Origin: Sedimentisphaerales bacterium
GTDB taxonomy: Bacteria > Planctomycetota > Phycisphaerae > Sedimentisphaerales > SG8-4
NCBI GenBank assembly: GCA_016928975.1
Contig: JAFGJR010000074.1
Coordinates: forward strand, 12,884-76,883
Length of the DNA: 64,000 bases
Direction: 5' to 3'
The notes beneath the pieces were generated by a model, which was not told where the DNA came from, ran no database searches, and was given only the letters and a program-made list of their open reading frames with translations. Below are positions 1 to 8,966 of the stretch, piece after piece (position 1 is the stretch's first letter; every line of letters begins with the position of its first letter). The translations under genes were made by a program, and so were the position numbers.

Positions 1-1719
1 TTCATCGCCAGCGGCTATACCGACAGTGAGTACAACGACTATGGCTGGTGCAAGGTGGCCGGCCTGGTCGACGCATTCAACGGCATTGGCCTGACCCAGT
101 ACAAGCTCGTGGGCGCCAGTCCGTGGCAGTTCTATGAGAACTCCCTCATGCCGTCATCGAATCTGCGATGGCCGTTTGACGCCATTCGGGCCGATTACGC
201 GACGCTTGGCGTGTTCTGTGGCCACGCGGGCACCTTCAAGGACAAGTCCGCCAACAAGTTCTGTCTATTCTTGCAGGCGAGAGATGCGTTCGGCGGGACC
301 GACGTGATCGCCGGCGAGATGATGGCGCTGGGCGAGAGTCTCAGCCGGGATTCCGCCTATCCGGGATACTGCCGTTACTTCATGGCCCTTGGGTGCAACA
401 CCGTGGCCATGGGACCGGCCATGTCCGACGCCGGCAATCCCACATTCTCCCGACCTGACCTCTATGACAGGACGAACTCAAACCACGCCGATCCCGCCAA
501 GATCTGGTGGCCTGTCATGACGGACGGATTGCGGATGGTCATGGGGTTCACGGACTACTCCTATTCCGGCAATCTGGATCGTGGCAAGTGGCAGAAATTC
601 AAGACCTATTACGACATGGGTGGCTCGATCGCGTGGTCGTTCGCCAATACGGCGCTCGATGCGTCCAGCTACCACAAGCCGGTAGTGCTGACCCAGGGGC
701 GAGACGGGGATGAGTGTCTATCCATTGAAAACGAACACTACTTCCGGACCTATCGGCCCAATGGGAATGGGACATTCCGCTGGCACTGGTGGGGTTCCGA
801 TCGAGTTCGCAGCTTCAACGGCTACTATGTGTGGGATGGCCCTGATCCCGCGGGTGCATCGAACGGCGGCGCGGATCGGACGACCGACCTGCCCAGTGAA
901 GGGTGGGTATATGAGAGCAGCGACGCCGGGGCCGGTGAGGATCCCACGATTGAGAGATACCTGGCGGCGCTGGGGGCCGAGAGCAACGCCATGTTGTTCG
1001 ATGCTCCTCGGGAGCGCGCCACCTACAAAATCGCCGACGGACGGCAGTTGTCGGTGGACCGCCGCAGTGGCTGCCTGCTCTATCAGGACGCTCAGGTCTC
1101 GGCCTTGAACGGACCCAGTGGCCTGTCCCAGGATGAGTGCATCGAGCTGGCCAGGTCCTTTCTGATCGATAGCAAGATCGTGGGACCCAATGAGGTCGTG
1201 GTGGACAGCGTGGTGACGGAAACGTACATGACAGTTACGGATCGCCAGAGTGATCCAGCGTCCCAGAACCCTGAGCCGCAAGTCGCGCGTTACACCGTCG
1301 TCCTCAAGAGGAATCTCGGCGAGCTTCCGATCCTCACGAATGACACCGACACGATCCGTGTGGAGATCGGCCAGAATGGGAAGATCGCATCCCTGGTCAG
1401 TTCCTATAAGTATGGCCGCAGGGTCAGCAAGGTGGAGTCTGTGAAGGGCGCACTGCCGGACACGTGGCAAGCCAGAGCCGTGTTCGCGAAGTCGGGCAGT
1501 ATCCAGAACATCCGGGCAGGCATGCTGCCGATGCCTGATGGAACCTACGTCCCGGTCTACGAGGTCGCGGCGGTCACGTTCCCGGACGGACGCCTGCCCG
1601 TCGCTCAGATCACCTGCCATCGGATGGACACACTGGAGCCCGTCGTTGGCGACGAGGCATCCGCCGGTGATGACCACACGCTGGGGTCCGATGAGCCAGC
1701 GTCCGAACCGAGCAAGTGA
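1..1719 (+). CDS. 3' part of an unrecognised large protein, possibly DUF6345-like
   Basis: The frame is open from base 1, so the true start lies upstream; 572 residues are visible. The N-terminal half is rich in Gly, Trp and Tyr, with segments such as LGVFCGHAGTF and DGLRMVMGFTDYS. This resembles proteins annotated as DUF6345, but the resemblance is from memory and tentative. The second half (from about residue 345) looks like a separate alpha/beta domain and ends in an acidic, Ser-rich tail (DEPASEPSK). No membrane segment is visible in this part and no catalytic motif is recognised. A strong terminator follows, so it is transcriptionally separate from the EPS genes. Confidence 0.75.
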   Translation, partial: FIASGYTDSEYNDYGWCKVAGLVDAFNGIGLTQYKLVGASPWQFYENSLMPSSNLRWPFDAIRADYATLGVFCGHAGTFKDKSANKFCLFLQARDAFGGTDVIAGEMMALGESLSRDSAYPGYCRYFMALGCNTVAMGPAMSDAGNPTFSRPDLYDRTNSNHADPAKIWWPVMTDGLRMVMGFTDYSYSGNLDRGKWQKFKTYYDMGGSIAWSFANTALDASSYHKPVVLTQGRDGDECLSIENEHYFRTYRPNGNGTFRWHWWGSDRVRSFNGYYVWDGPDPAGASNGGADRTTDLPSEGWVYESSDAGAGEDPTIERYLAALGAESNAMLFDAPRERATYKIADGRQLSVDRRSGCLLYQDAQVSALNGPSGLSQDECIELARSFLIDSKIVGPNEVVVDSVVTETYMTVTDRQSDPASQNPEPQVARYTVVLKRNLGELPILTNDTDTIRVEIGQNGKIASLVSSYKYGRRVSKVESVKGALPDTWQARAVFAKSGSIQNIRAGMLPMPDGTYVPVYEVAAVTFPDGRLPVAQITCHRMDTLEPVVGDEASAGDDHTLGSDEPASEPSK

Positions 1720-1772
1720 CCGGAGGAACCGCTGACGGAGGGGATAGGTCGCGACGGCCACCGGGTGGGTCG

Positions 1773-1810
1773 CAGGGCTGCGAGCACGAGCTCGCAGCCC
1801 TGTCTCTTTT
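1773..1810 (+). terminator. Rho-independent terminator after the first gene
   Basis: A perfect 12-bp inverted repeat (CAGGGCTGCGAG / CTCGCAGCCCTG) with a 6-base loop spans 1773-1802. It is followed directly by TCTCTTTT. It lies about 50 bases past the stop codon of the upstream gene. Confidence 0.85.
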
Positions 1811-1999
1811 GTTCCGGGTGGATGCGTCGCCGGGAGGCGGCGATTCCGAGGCAGGCCGGTAATACCACGGCACTACGCTCCGCGAATCGCCAGTAGATGG
1901 AACCGCAAAAATGGCTGGCCACTCCGAAAAAAGTTGCGGCCGTTGTGTGTAAAAATAGGGAAAAGCGGGGTAGTGTGGGTGTCCGTGATGATTTATGTC

Positions 2000-2028
2000 T
2001 TGACCCTGGGGTGTCTGAGTGGTATAGT
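2000..2028 (+). promoter_or_regulatory. Sigma70-type promoter for the EPS operon
   Basis: TTGACC (2000-2005) and TATAGT (2023-2028) are separated by exactly 17 bases, close to consensus. Transcription would start near 2035, leaving a leader of about 430 bases before the first EPS gene. The promoter is predicted from sequence alone. Confidence 0.65.
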
Positions 2029-2463
2029 AAGATAACAGTTTTTCGCAGACTGATGAGTTGGGTAGTTAGTCCGTGTGATGATCCGGAGTGTGAAAGGCTC
2101 TCTCGCAGAGAAGCTGGGAGGCACGTCACAGGCAATCACATGGAGGGGGTTAGGAAAGGGCATTTGGCGTTCTGCAATTCCCGAGCACGCAAGACGAGAG
2201 TCGGGACGCATTACAGCCTCAGGATGCCGCCAAGACACTGTGCGAGACACTGATACTTCCCACTGAGTTGGATGCTGAGTCGGGCGCCTATGAGGTGCCG
2301 TGCTCAGGGCTGTGGTGAGTCGCAGTGGCGTCGCTGGCAACAGCAGACGCACTCGGCGCGCCCTGCGCGGACGGAGTCTACATAGGCAAGTCCGATAATC
2401 GGGCCACGCGGTTCAGGCCGATATCGGGCAGCGAGGGTAGAAGTAGATGCTGGGGACGTGCAG
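2029..2463 (+). other. Long noncoding leader between the promoter and the first EPS gene
   Basis: About 430 bases hold no convincing gene; the short open frames lack ribosome sites and family features. A weak self-complementary pair (CCCGA near 2180 with TCGGG about 16 bases later) and scattered GC-rich hairpins are present. I could not match it to a riboswitch class, and specifically did not find the cyclic-di-GMP (GEMM) core. It may act as a regulatory leader. Confidence 0.4.
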
Positions 2464-4785
2464 ATGACCATTGTTTATGCTACAGTCCTTTTCGGGACGA
2501 TGACGATCGCCACATTTCTTGTGCCGATCATCTCGCGGTTGGCCAAGAGATATCGCCTTGTCGATCCCCCAGGCCCGCGAAAGGTGCATCACGCCCCGAT
2601 CCCTCGCATCGGTGGCATCGCCTTCATCGTGCCGACACTCGCGTTGGTGTCGCCTTTGTTCTTCCTGAACAACGAGATCGGCCGGTCTTTTCGCGAACAG
2701 GGGGTGGAGTTTACCGTCCTGCTGGCGGCTGCGTCCCTCATGTTCGTCATCGGCCTGATCGATGATCTGCGATCGGTGCCGGGCTACATCAAGCTATTGT
2801 GCCTGCTCGTGGCTTCCCTGGCGGTTTGTGCATCCGGGGCGACGCTACGATCGTTTTCGCTGGGGACATGGTTGGATGTCCAGACGGGTCTGGCCGGCTG
2901 GCCGCTGACAGTGCTCTGGATCACGGCGATCACGGTGTGCATGAACTTCGTGGACGGACTGGACGGGCTTGCCGCCGGGATCGCGGCCATGGTCTGTGGC
3001 GCCATCGCTCTGTTGGCCTTCCTGACCGATCAGGCGGCGATGGTCGTCCTGATGCTGGCGCTGTTGGGCAGCGTGGTAGGATTCCTGTTGTTCAACTTCC
3101 ATCCCGCGAAAATCTTCATGGGCGACGGCGGCTCGATGTTCCTCGGCTTCGTGATCGGAGCCGGCAGCATCGTGTGCCAGACGAAGACGTCCACCGCGGT
3201 GGGCCTGGTGCTCCCGTTCCTCGTGTTGGGTGTGCCGATCTTCGACACCGGGTTCACGATCTTCCGTCGCCAGATCCTGGAGCGTCGTTCAGCGTTCTCG
3301 CCCGACCGCAAGCACCTGCACCACCTGCTCCTGGACCTTGGACTGTGTCAGCGCACCGTGGCCCTGGTCATCTATGCGGTCACGGCGATCAACGCGAGCA
3401 TCGGGGTGTTCCTGATCACGGCGACGAACGGACAAGCGGTGGGGCTGACGGTCGCCGGATTGCTGTTGCTGCTCTGCCTGTTCATGTGCGTCCATAGCAG
3501 GCGCCATTATGAGATCTTGGCGACCTTGAAACACAACTGGATCATTGGCCGGGAGATCAAGGCGGTCAATCACAATTTCGAGGCGGCGGAGCTGAGAATG
3601 CGTGATGCCACGACCTTCGCCAGGTGGTGGGAGATTGTATGCGAGATGGGCGGCCAGATGTACTTCCAGAGCATCGGTCTGTGGAATCGGCGCAACGGCG
3701 ATTACGTGAGCGCCCGTGCCTGGGACGCGCCCGATGGGAAGTTCCCGACGAACCGGACCACGCAGGTCCACCTGCCGCTTCGGCCGAGCCCCGCCGGTGA
3801 GTGCGAGTTGAGGGTGCGCATCTGGGTGAACGGCTGTCTGGAAGTGGGCGGCCGGCAGGCACTGCTGCTGGCCAGGTTGATGGACGAGTTCCCGCCGCCG
3901 GTAGAGAAGGGGGCGGAGGAACACACGGAGGCGCCTGTGCCGTGCGAAAGTCCGATTTTGTCAAGACAAGAGGAGGCCAGGAACGTGACCGTTGCAGAAG
4001 CACAGACAATGACCAGCGAGGCGCAGATGCCTGCGCCGGTAACCCTCATGGGAGTCCCGGTCGTGCCTTTCGAGACGTACGATCAGGCCCTGGCATGTAT
4101 CGAAGAGAAGATAGAATCGAACTGCCGATCCCTTTGCGTGGCCATCAACCCCATCAAGATGCATCGAGCCTGGCACGAGCCGGAGCTGCTCCACATGCTC
4201 CGGCAAACGGACGTGAGCATCTGCGACGGCATCGGCGTCTCACTCGCTTCCCGCATCCTCCATGGTCGGAGCATCAAGCGGATTACCGGATGTGACCTGT
4301 TCTTCAAGCTCCTGTCGCTGGCGTCTCGGCGACGGTGGGGCGTGTATCTGTTGGGGGCTTCGGCCCAGGCCAATGCGGCCGCACGCCAGGGTCTGCAAGA
4401 CATGTATCCCCAGTTGAGGATCGTCGGATGGCACGACGGGTATTTTGAGGATTCAGCCCCGGTGGTCGACGACATCAACGCCAGCGGGGCGGACCTGCTG
4501 TTTGTGGCCATGGGCTCTCCGAAACAGGAGTACTGGCTCTCGCGTCACCGACATCTCCTCGACGCCAGATTTTGTATGGGGGTGGGGGGAAGCTTCGATG
4601 TCGCGTCCGGCAACATCAAGAGAGCCCCGAAGGTCTTTCGGATGACCGGCACGGAGTTTCTGTTCCGCTTTGCAGTGGAGCCACGCAAACGATTATCCCA
4701 CCAGGGCATTCTTCTGCGGTTTCTGCTCCGAGTGGTCGGCGCCAAGCTGTCAGGCGCCGATGCATCCCTGAGCGGAGCCAACTGA
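2464..4785 (+). CDS. Fused WecA/MraY-type sugar-phosphate transferase and GT26 (WecG/TagA-type) glycosyltransferase
   Basis: This protein probably performs the first two steps of repeat-unit assembly on undecaprenyl phosphate at the inner membrane. Residues 1-340 form a multi-pass WecA/MraY-family domain. It has the DD pair (D100-D101), NFVDGLDGL (D164, D167), FMGDGGS (D221) and the HLHH motif (H284-H287). Residues about 345-480 are a soluble linker domain I do not recognise. Residues about 525-765 are a GT26 domain, with ICDGIGV (D588), a conserved RITGCD, and FVAMGSPKQEYW near the end. ATG 2464 follows GGGG at 2452-2455; a GTG six bases upstream is an alternative. In most bacteria these are two separate proteins. 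Neighbours are the promoter leader and Wzc. Confidence 0.88.
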   Translation: MTIVYATVLFGTMTIATFLVPIISRLAKRYRLVDPPGPRKVHHAPIPRIGGIAFIVPTLALVSPLFFLNNEIGRSFREQGVEFTVLLAAASLMFVIGLIDDLRSVPGYIKLLCLLVASLAVCASGATLRSFSLGTWLDVQTGLAGWPLTVLWITAITVCMNFVDGLDGLAAGIAAMVCGAIALLAFLTDQAAMVVLMLALLGSVVGFLLFNFHPAKIFMGDGGSMFLGFVIGAGSIVCQTKTSTAVGLVLPFLVLGVPIFDTGFTIFRRQILERRSAFSPDRKHLHHLLLDLGLCQRTVALVIYAVTAINASIGVFLITATNGQAVGLTVAGLLLLLCLFMCVHSRRHYEILATLKHNWIIGREIKAVNHNFEAAELRMRDATTFARWWEIVCEMGGQMYFQSIGLWNRRNGDYVSARAWDAPDGKFPTNRTTQVHLPLRPSPAGECELRVRIWVNGCLEVGGRQALLLARLMDEFPPPVEKGAEEHTEAPVPCESPILSRQEEARNVTVAEAQTMTSEAQMPAPVTLMGVPVVPFETYDQALACIEEKIESNCRSLCVAINPIKMHRAWHEPELLHMLRQTDVSICDGIGVSLASRILHGRSIKRITGCDLFFKLLSLASRRRWGVYLLGASAQANAAARQGLQDMYPQLRIVGWHDGYFEDSAPVVDDINASGADLLFVAMGSPKQEYWLSRHRHLLDARFCMGVGGSFDVASGNIKRAPKVFRMTGTEFLFRFAVEPRKRLSHQGILLRFLLRVVGAKLSGADASLSGAN

Positions 4786-5279
4786 TCCGACTGGTGGCAG
4801 CATTCGCCGGTGATTGGTCGCCGATAATATCGTGAGAATCACCGAGAATGCATGACTCACCGCCAGCACGGCCCGAAGAGGCCGACTGCTCGCAACATCA
4901 TGTCTATTGGGGGTGATGGTGCCTGCGTACCATCGAAAACATTCTGAAAAGTCAGTCCCGGAATCTGACGATTCTTCCTGTGCGCAATAGTGCCCTGGGA
5001 AGTGGCTGTTTGGCTGCACGGAACCTGCGGCGGGCAAGGCCTTCTGGACCCAGAGAGTGTGACCACGGAGCACGTGCAGACACTCGGCAGGGGACTGCAA
5101 TGCCCCCTGCTGCTACCCACGGGGACGGAGTCTGCGCAGCGATCATACATCGAAATACATGGACGCTGGAGACGACGAGTCGTCTCCAGTTGTGTCGTCC
5201 GGGGTACCTCACGACGGCGCAGCCGTAGGATTCGAGTGTGCCAACAACATTCTGAGACTTGCAGGATGAGAAGGTGCGT
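4786..5279 (+). other. Intergenic region with two hairpins
   Basis: About 490 bases without a convincing gene. Two perfect inverted repeats stand out: GCAGGGG/CCCCTGC at 5087-5110, and CTGGAGACGAC/GTCGTCTCCAG at 5166-5189. Neither has a following T-run, so they are more likely leader structures or processing sites than terminators. No clear promoter was found. Confidence 0.4.
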
Positions 5280-7775
5280 ATGAACCGAACAAACGATACA
5301 GACAAACGCGTGGACTGGACGGACGAGCCCGATCCGCAGCGTTCCTCGGACCGGATCGCGCGCAACAGCAAGGACGTGGATCATCCGGAGGAAGTACAGC
5401 CGGCGAGGGTCAGCCGGCGTCCGAGAGCGAGCCAGGATCACGACAATGTGCCCGCCGTCATAGACCAGATCAAGAACCCTGACGCCGGTCCGGATGCGGG
5501 GGGGGCCTCACAGCCGGGAGTCCCCGGGGCGATCAGCCCCGCGCCGTCGGGGAATCGGGCCTGGGTGGCGAATCTGCGCATCCCGGTCGGCTCTTCTCCA
5601 GCGGAGGTTCTGGCGTCGGTGCTGCGCTTCAAATGGACGCTCCTGGCGATTGCCATACTGGTTTCCGCCCCGATCATCCTGGCGATCTGGACGCAGATCG
5701 TACCCAAGTACCAGGCGAGAGCGGAGGTGCGCGTTCGGCCGATCATTCCGCGCCTGGTGTTTCGAACGGACGAAAACGGCGTGATTCCCTTGTATGATTC
5801 CTTCGTGAACACCCAGGTCTCTCTCATCCGGGGCCCGACCGTCCTGCAGCGAGTGCTCGATCAGCCGGAGATCCAGGCGGCCCAGTGGTACAGGAGCCCT
5901 CCGCAATCGTTGGTGGAACGATTGGGGGGACGGATCGTCCCCCCCATCGAGAAGCTCCGCGACGGCCTCGTGGTTCGCCCGCGCCTTCGAACGGAGATCA
6001 TCGACATCACGTTTGCCGACCCTCTGGCCCGGGACGCCAGGCTCCTCGTGGATACCGTTCTGGACCAGTATATCAAATACGTTACGGAGAAGTCCGACGC
6101 GACGGAGGATACGCTGTACCGCCAACTGGTGGACCAGTACAAAACGCTGGAGAACGAAATCCAGGGACGGGAGAGGGTCTGCATCGAGCTCCACAAGGCT
6201 CTTGGCACGGAGGTCCCGCAGGAGCTCATCGCCAACAAACGGGTTCGTCTGGATGGCACGCGAGCCCGCCTGGGGCAACTGCAAAACAACATTGCCATCC
6301 TCCAGTGGAGGATGGAGCAGGCCGGGGGGAAGGACAGCAACCAGGTGCCGGACGCCTCCCTCACGGCCGTGGAGCAGCAGCCGAAGTACTATGAGGACCC
6401 GGAATGGCGAAAACTGGATCTGGACGCCAAAAGGATTCAGCACCTGATTGACAACGGCGTCCATGGTCCCAACCACTCGGAGGGAATCCGCATGCGAAAG
6501 GACTTGCAGTTCGCGGAGGAACTGGTTCGACAGCGGGAGACCCAACTGGATGAAGAATGGCGCGACCGGTTGAGGAACTCGCCGGGGACGTCGACCGTGA
6601 GTGCCGACATGGAACGTTCCAACGCTCCACTACGGATGATGCCCATCGAGTACCAACTGGCCCAGGCGAAGCGTGAGGAGCAGCTCCTGCACGCCGACCT
6701 GGCCGCCCAGGAGGTGGAGTTCAAGCAGTTGTTCGAAAGCGCCCAGTCCCTGGAGCGGGAGAACAGCATCCTGCGGCAAAAGCGAGAGTTGTTCGATGCG
6801 GTGCGCCAGCGTCTGGATCAGAAGAACGTGGAGCGGAACGTCCCCGGCTCGATCGAAGTGTTGACACGGGCGTTCTCTTCGTCCCGGCCCGAGCAGGACC
6901 GTCGCCTCGTCTTCACCGCCATGGCGCTGTTCGTCGGTCTGGGCATGGGCAGTGGCGGCGCCTACTTCCGGGCGAGCAGGAACGCGGGGATCTACGATCC
7001 GAAAGACATGCCGCAGGCCATGCAGGCGCCGTTCCTCGGGCACGTGCCCCTGGTACGCACCCGAAAGCCGATCGGCAGGTCCCTGTGCGAAGAGATCACC
7101 CAGAAGCAGTTCATGCTCGTGGAGTCCGTTCGGCTCGTGCGCACGGCTCTGCTGTCCAGGCTGGACAGTCAGCGCACCACGATGATCCTGATCACCAGCG
7201 CCACGCCGGGGACCGGCAAATCGAACTTCACGATGATCCTCGGCAAGAGCCTGGCGCAGGCCGGCAAGAAGGTCCTCATGATCGATGTGGACTTCTACAA
7301 GAGGACGCTCTCGAAGCGGTTCGACGTGGTGGACAAGCCCGGACTTCTGAATTGCCTGAGCTCCAAATCGATCGACACGGGACATGTGTTCCCGACGGAA
7401 ACGCCGGGCTTGTGCGTCATGTCTGCCGGCAAACGGAGCGACACAGGCGCGGCATTCGAGGAAATCGCCAACGGAGCCTTCAGTGCCTGCATGAGCCAGT
7501 TGTCGAAGGAGTGCAACTACGACGTCGTCCTGCTGGACAGCGCTCCCATTCTGCTGGGCGCCGACGCGACCATTCTGGCCAGCCAAGTCGATGGCACCAT
7601 CATGGTCGAGCGAGAGCACGTATCGAGACGCTCCACCGTGGTCAGCGCACTCACTCGCCTGAATTGTGCGGGCGGACGCCTCCTGGGTACCGTGTTCATC
7701 GGTTCCGGCGGCGGCGACGACTTCGGATACGGGTACGGCTACGACCGTTATCGCAGCCGAGGCAGAGAGGCATAA
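5280..7775 (+). CDS. Wzc-type polysaccharide co-polymerase with BY-kinase domain
   Basis: It controls chain length and export of the capsule or EPS through an autophosphorylating tyrosine kinase at the inner membrane. The protein has 831 residues. An unusually long polar N-terminal cytoplasmic segment (about 118 residues) precedes TM1 (about 119-140). A Wzz-like periplasmic region with coiled coils follows (about 141-540), then TM2 (about 543-563). The kinase domain has Walker A (SATPGTGKS, K647), Walker A' (VLMIDVDFYK, D669/D671) and Walker B (YDVVLLDSAP, D753). The C-terminal tail carries clustered tyrosines (Y817, Y819, Y821, Y824), the usual autophosphorylation site. ATG 5280 has GAGAAGG six bases upstream and is preferred to the TTG at 5259. 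Confidence 0.93.
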   Translation: MNRTNDTDKRVDWTDEPDPQRSSDRIARNSKDVDHPEEVQPARVSRRPRASQDHDNVPAVIDQIKNPDAGPDAGGASQPGVPGAISPAPSGNRAWVANLRIPVGSSPAEVLASVLRFKWTLLAIAILVSAPIILAIWTQIVPKYQARAEVRVRPIIPRLVFRTDENGVIPLYDSFVNTQVSLIRGPTVLQRVLDQPEIQAAQWYRSPPQSLVERLGGRIVPPIEKLRDGLVVRPRLRTEIIDITFADPLARDARLLVDTVLDQYIKYVTEKSDATEDTLYRQLVDQYKTLENEIQGRERVCIELHKALGTEVPQELIANKRVRLDGTRARLGQLQNNIAILQWRMEQAGGKDSNQVPDASLTAVEQQPKYYEDPEWRKLDLDAKRIQHLIDNGVHGPNHSEGIRMRKDLQFAEELVRQRETQLDEEWRDRLRNSPGTSTVSADMERSNAPLRMMPIEYQLAQAKREEQLLHADLAAQEVEFKQLFESAQSLERENSILRQKRELFDAVRQRLDQKNVERNVPGSIEVLTRAFSSSRPEQDRRLVFTAMALFVGLGMGSGGAYFRASRNAGIYDPKDMPQAMQAPFLGHVPLVRTRKPIGRSLCEEITQKQFMLVESVRLVRTALLSRLDSQRTTMILITSATPGTGKSNFTMILGKSLAQAGKKVLMIDVDFYKRTLSKRFDVVDKPGLLNCLSSKSIDTGHVFPTETPGLCVMSAGKRSDTGAAFEEIANGAFSACMSQLSKECNYDVVLLDSAPILLGADATILASQVDGTIMVEREHVSRRSTVVSALTRLNCAGGRLLGTVFIGSGGGDDFGYGYGYDRYRSRGREA

Positions 7776-7781
7776 ACGCGG

Positions 7782-8966
7782 ATGAATCCAGGGAAGTCAC
7801 CCGACATGCAGACCGTCTCCAACGTCGTCCAGCAGTTGCGTGCGATCGCCGTCCGGACATTGCCGCGGATGTACTGTCGTGACCAGCGGCTGTTCGCCTT
7901 TCGCCTTCGAGAGAAGGGCGGGATGGAAGTGCGAGAAGGCACGAGCCGCCGGTATACGGCCATTGTTTTGATCGCTCTGGCCGGCGAAGACCGGGACGTT
8001 GCCGCAGACGTGCTCGGGGACCATCGGCCGGAAGACGTATGCACGAATCTGATTGAGCATCTGGACCGAATGGATGATCTGGGCGAAGTGGCCCTGACTA
8101 CCTGGGCGGCCAGGGCGCTGGGGCACTCGCAGACGCAACGGGCCATCGACGCACTGCGACGGAGGGAGCCCTGGCAACGCTCCTATCCCATCGTTGAGCT
8201 GTCATGGGCATTGACAGCTCTGGTCGCCGACGGCAACGACACCACCGACATGGCTCAGGCGCAGATGACCGGCCAGGCCCTGCTTGGCTCCTTCAGGCAG
8301 GAATCCGGCCTCTTCCTGCACCAATCTCCGGGAAGCAAGGCATCCAGGCTGCGGGCGCATGTGAGCTGTTTTGCAGATTTCGTGTATCCGATTCAGGCGT
8401 TGTCACACTATCATATCGCGACCGCAGACCACCGGGCGGCGGAAGTGGCCGGCTGGTGCGCCGAGCGCATGTGTCAACTCCAGGGGCCGGCCGGTCAGTG
8501 GTGGTGGCACTATGACGTCCGAACCGGACAGGTACTGGAGCGATATCCGGTGTACGCTGTGCACCAGCACGCCATGGCGCCGATGTGCCTGTTTGCACTG
8601 GCCCGGGCATGCGGCCAGGACCATTCTGCCTCGATCCGTGCGAGTCTCCGCTGGCTGGTCCATCCGGCAGAGAACACTCGGTCTCTCATTGACACAGAAC
8701 GCAACGTGATCTGGCGCAAAGTGACCCGGCGCGAGCCTCGCAGGCTGGTTCGAGGACTACAGGCGGCCGTCAGTGGCGTCCATCCAAGCCTCCGGGTGCC
8801 GGCGATGGACGTCTTCTTTCCGCCCGTCGCGATCGACTACGAAACGCGGCCCTATGAGATGGGTTGGCTCCTCTACGCCTGGCCCGTCAGCCGTGACCTG
8901 CAATCCATGAGTCCATCGGCCTCGTCGCAAACCAATGCAACAGTGAGTTCAGACGAGAAAGCATGA
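7782..8966 (+). CDS. Hypothetical protein, probably an all-helical alpha/alpha toroid
   Basis: A 394-residue soluble protein with no signal peptide. Repeated helical segments with aromatic and small residues (WALTALVADGND, YPIQALSHYHIA, WWWHYDVRTG) suggest an alpha/alpha toroid like those of terpenoid-cyclase-like or glycosidase families. I do not recognise a specific family or catalytic site. It starts 6 bases after the Wzc stop and its stop overlaps the ATG of the polymerase gene (ATGA), so it is part of the EPS operon. A role in handling the polysaccharide or its lipid carrier is inferred from context only. Confidence 0.75.
   Translation: MNPGKSPDMQTVSNVVQQLRAIAVRTLPRMYCRDQRLFAFRLREKGGMEVREGTSRRYTAIVLIALAGEDRDVAADVLGDHRPEDVCTNLIEHLDRMDDLGEVALTTWAARALGHSQTQRAIDALRRREPWQRSYPIVELSWALTALVADGNDTTDMAQAQMTGQALLGSFRQESGLFLHQSPGSKASRLRAHVSCFADFVYPIQALSHYHIATADHRAAEVAGWCAERMCQLQGPAGQWWWHYDVRTGQVLERYPVYAVHQHAMAPMCLFALARACGQDHSASIRASLRWLVHPAENTRSLIDTERNVIWRKVTRREPRRLVRGLQAAVSGVHPSLRVPAMDVFFPPVAIDYETRPYEMGWLLYAWPVSRDLQSMSPSASSQTNATVSSDEKA

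Noticed and set aside
2035..2463. Possible cyclic-di-GMP riboswitch (GGCAATC near 2130 and GACGCATTACAGCC near 2207)
   Set aside because: The segments are too far apart and do not match the GEMM core.
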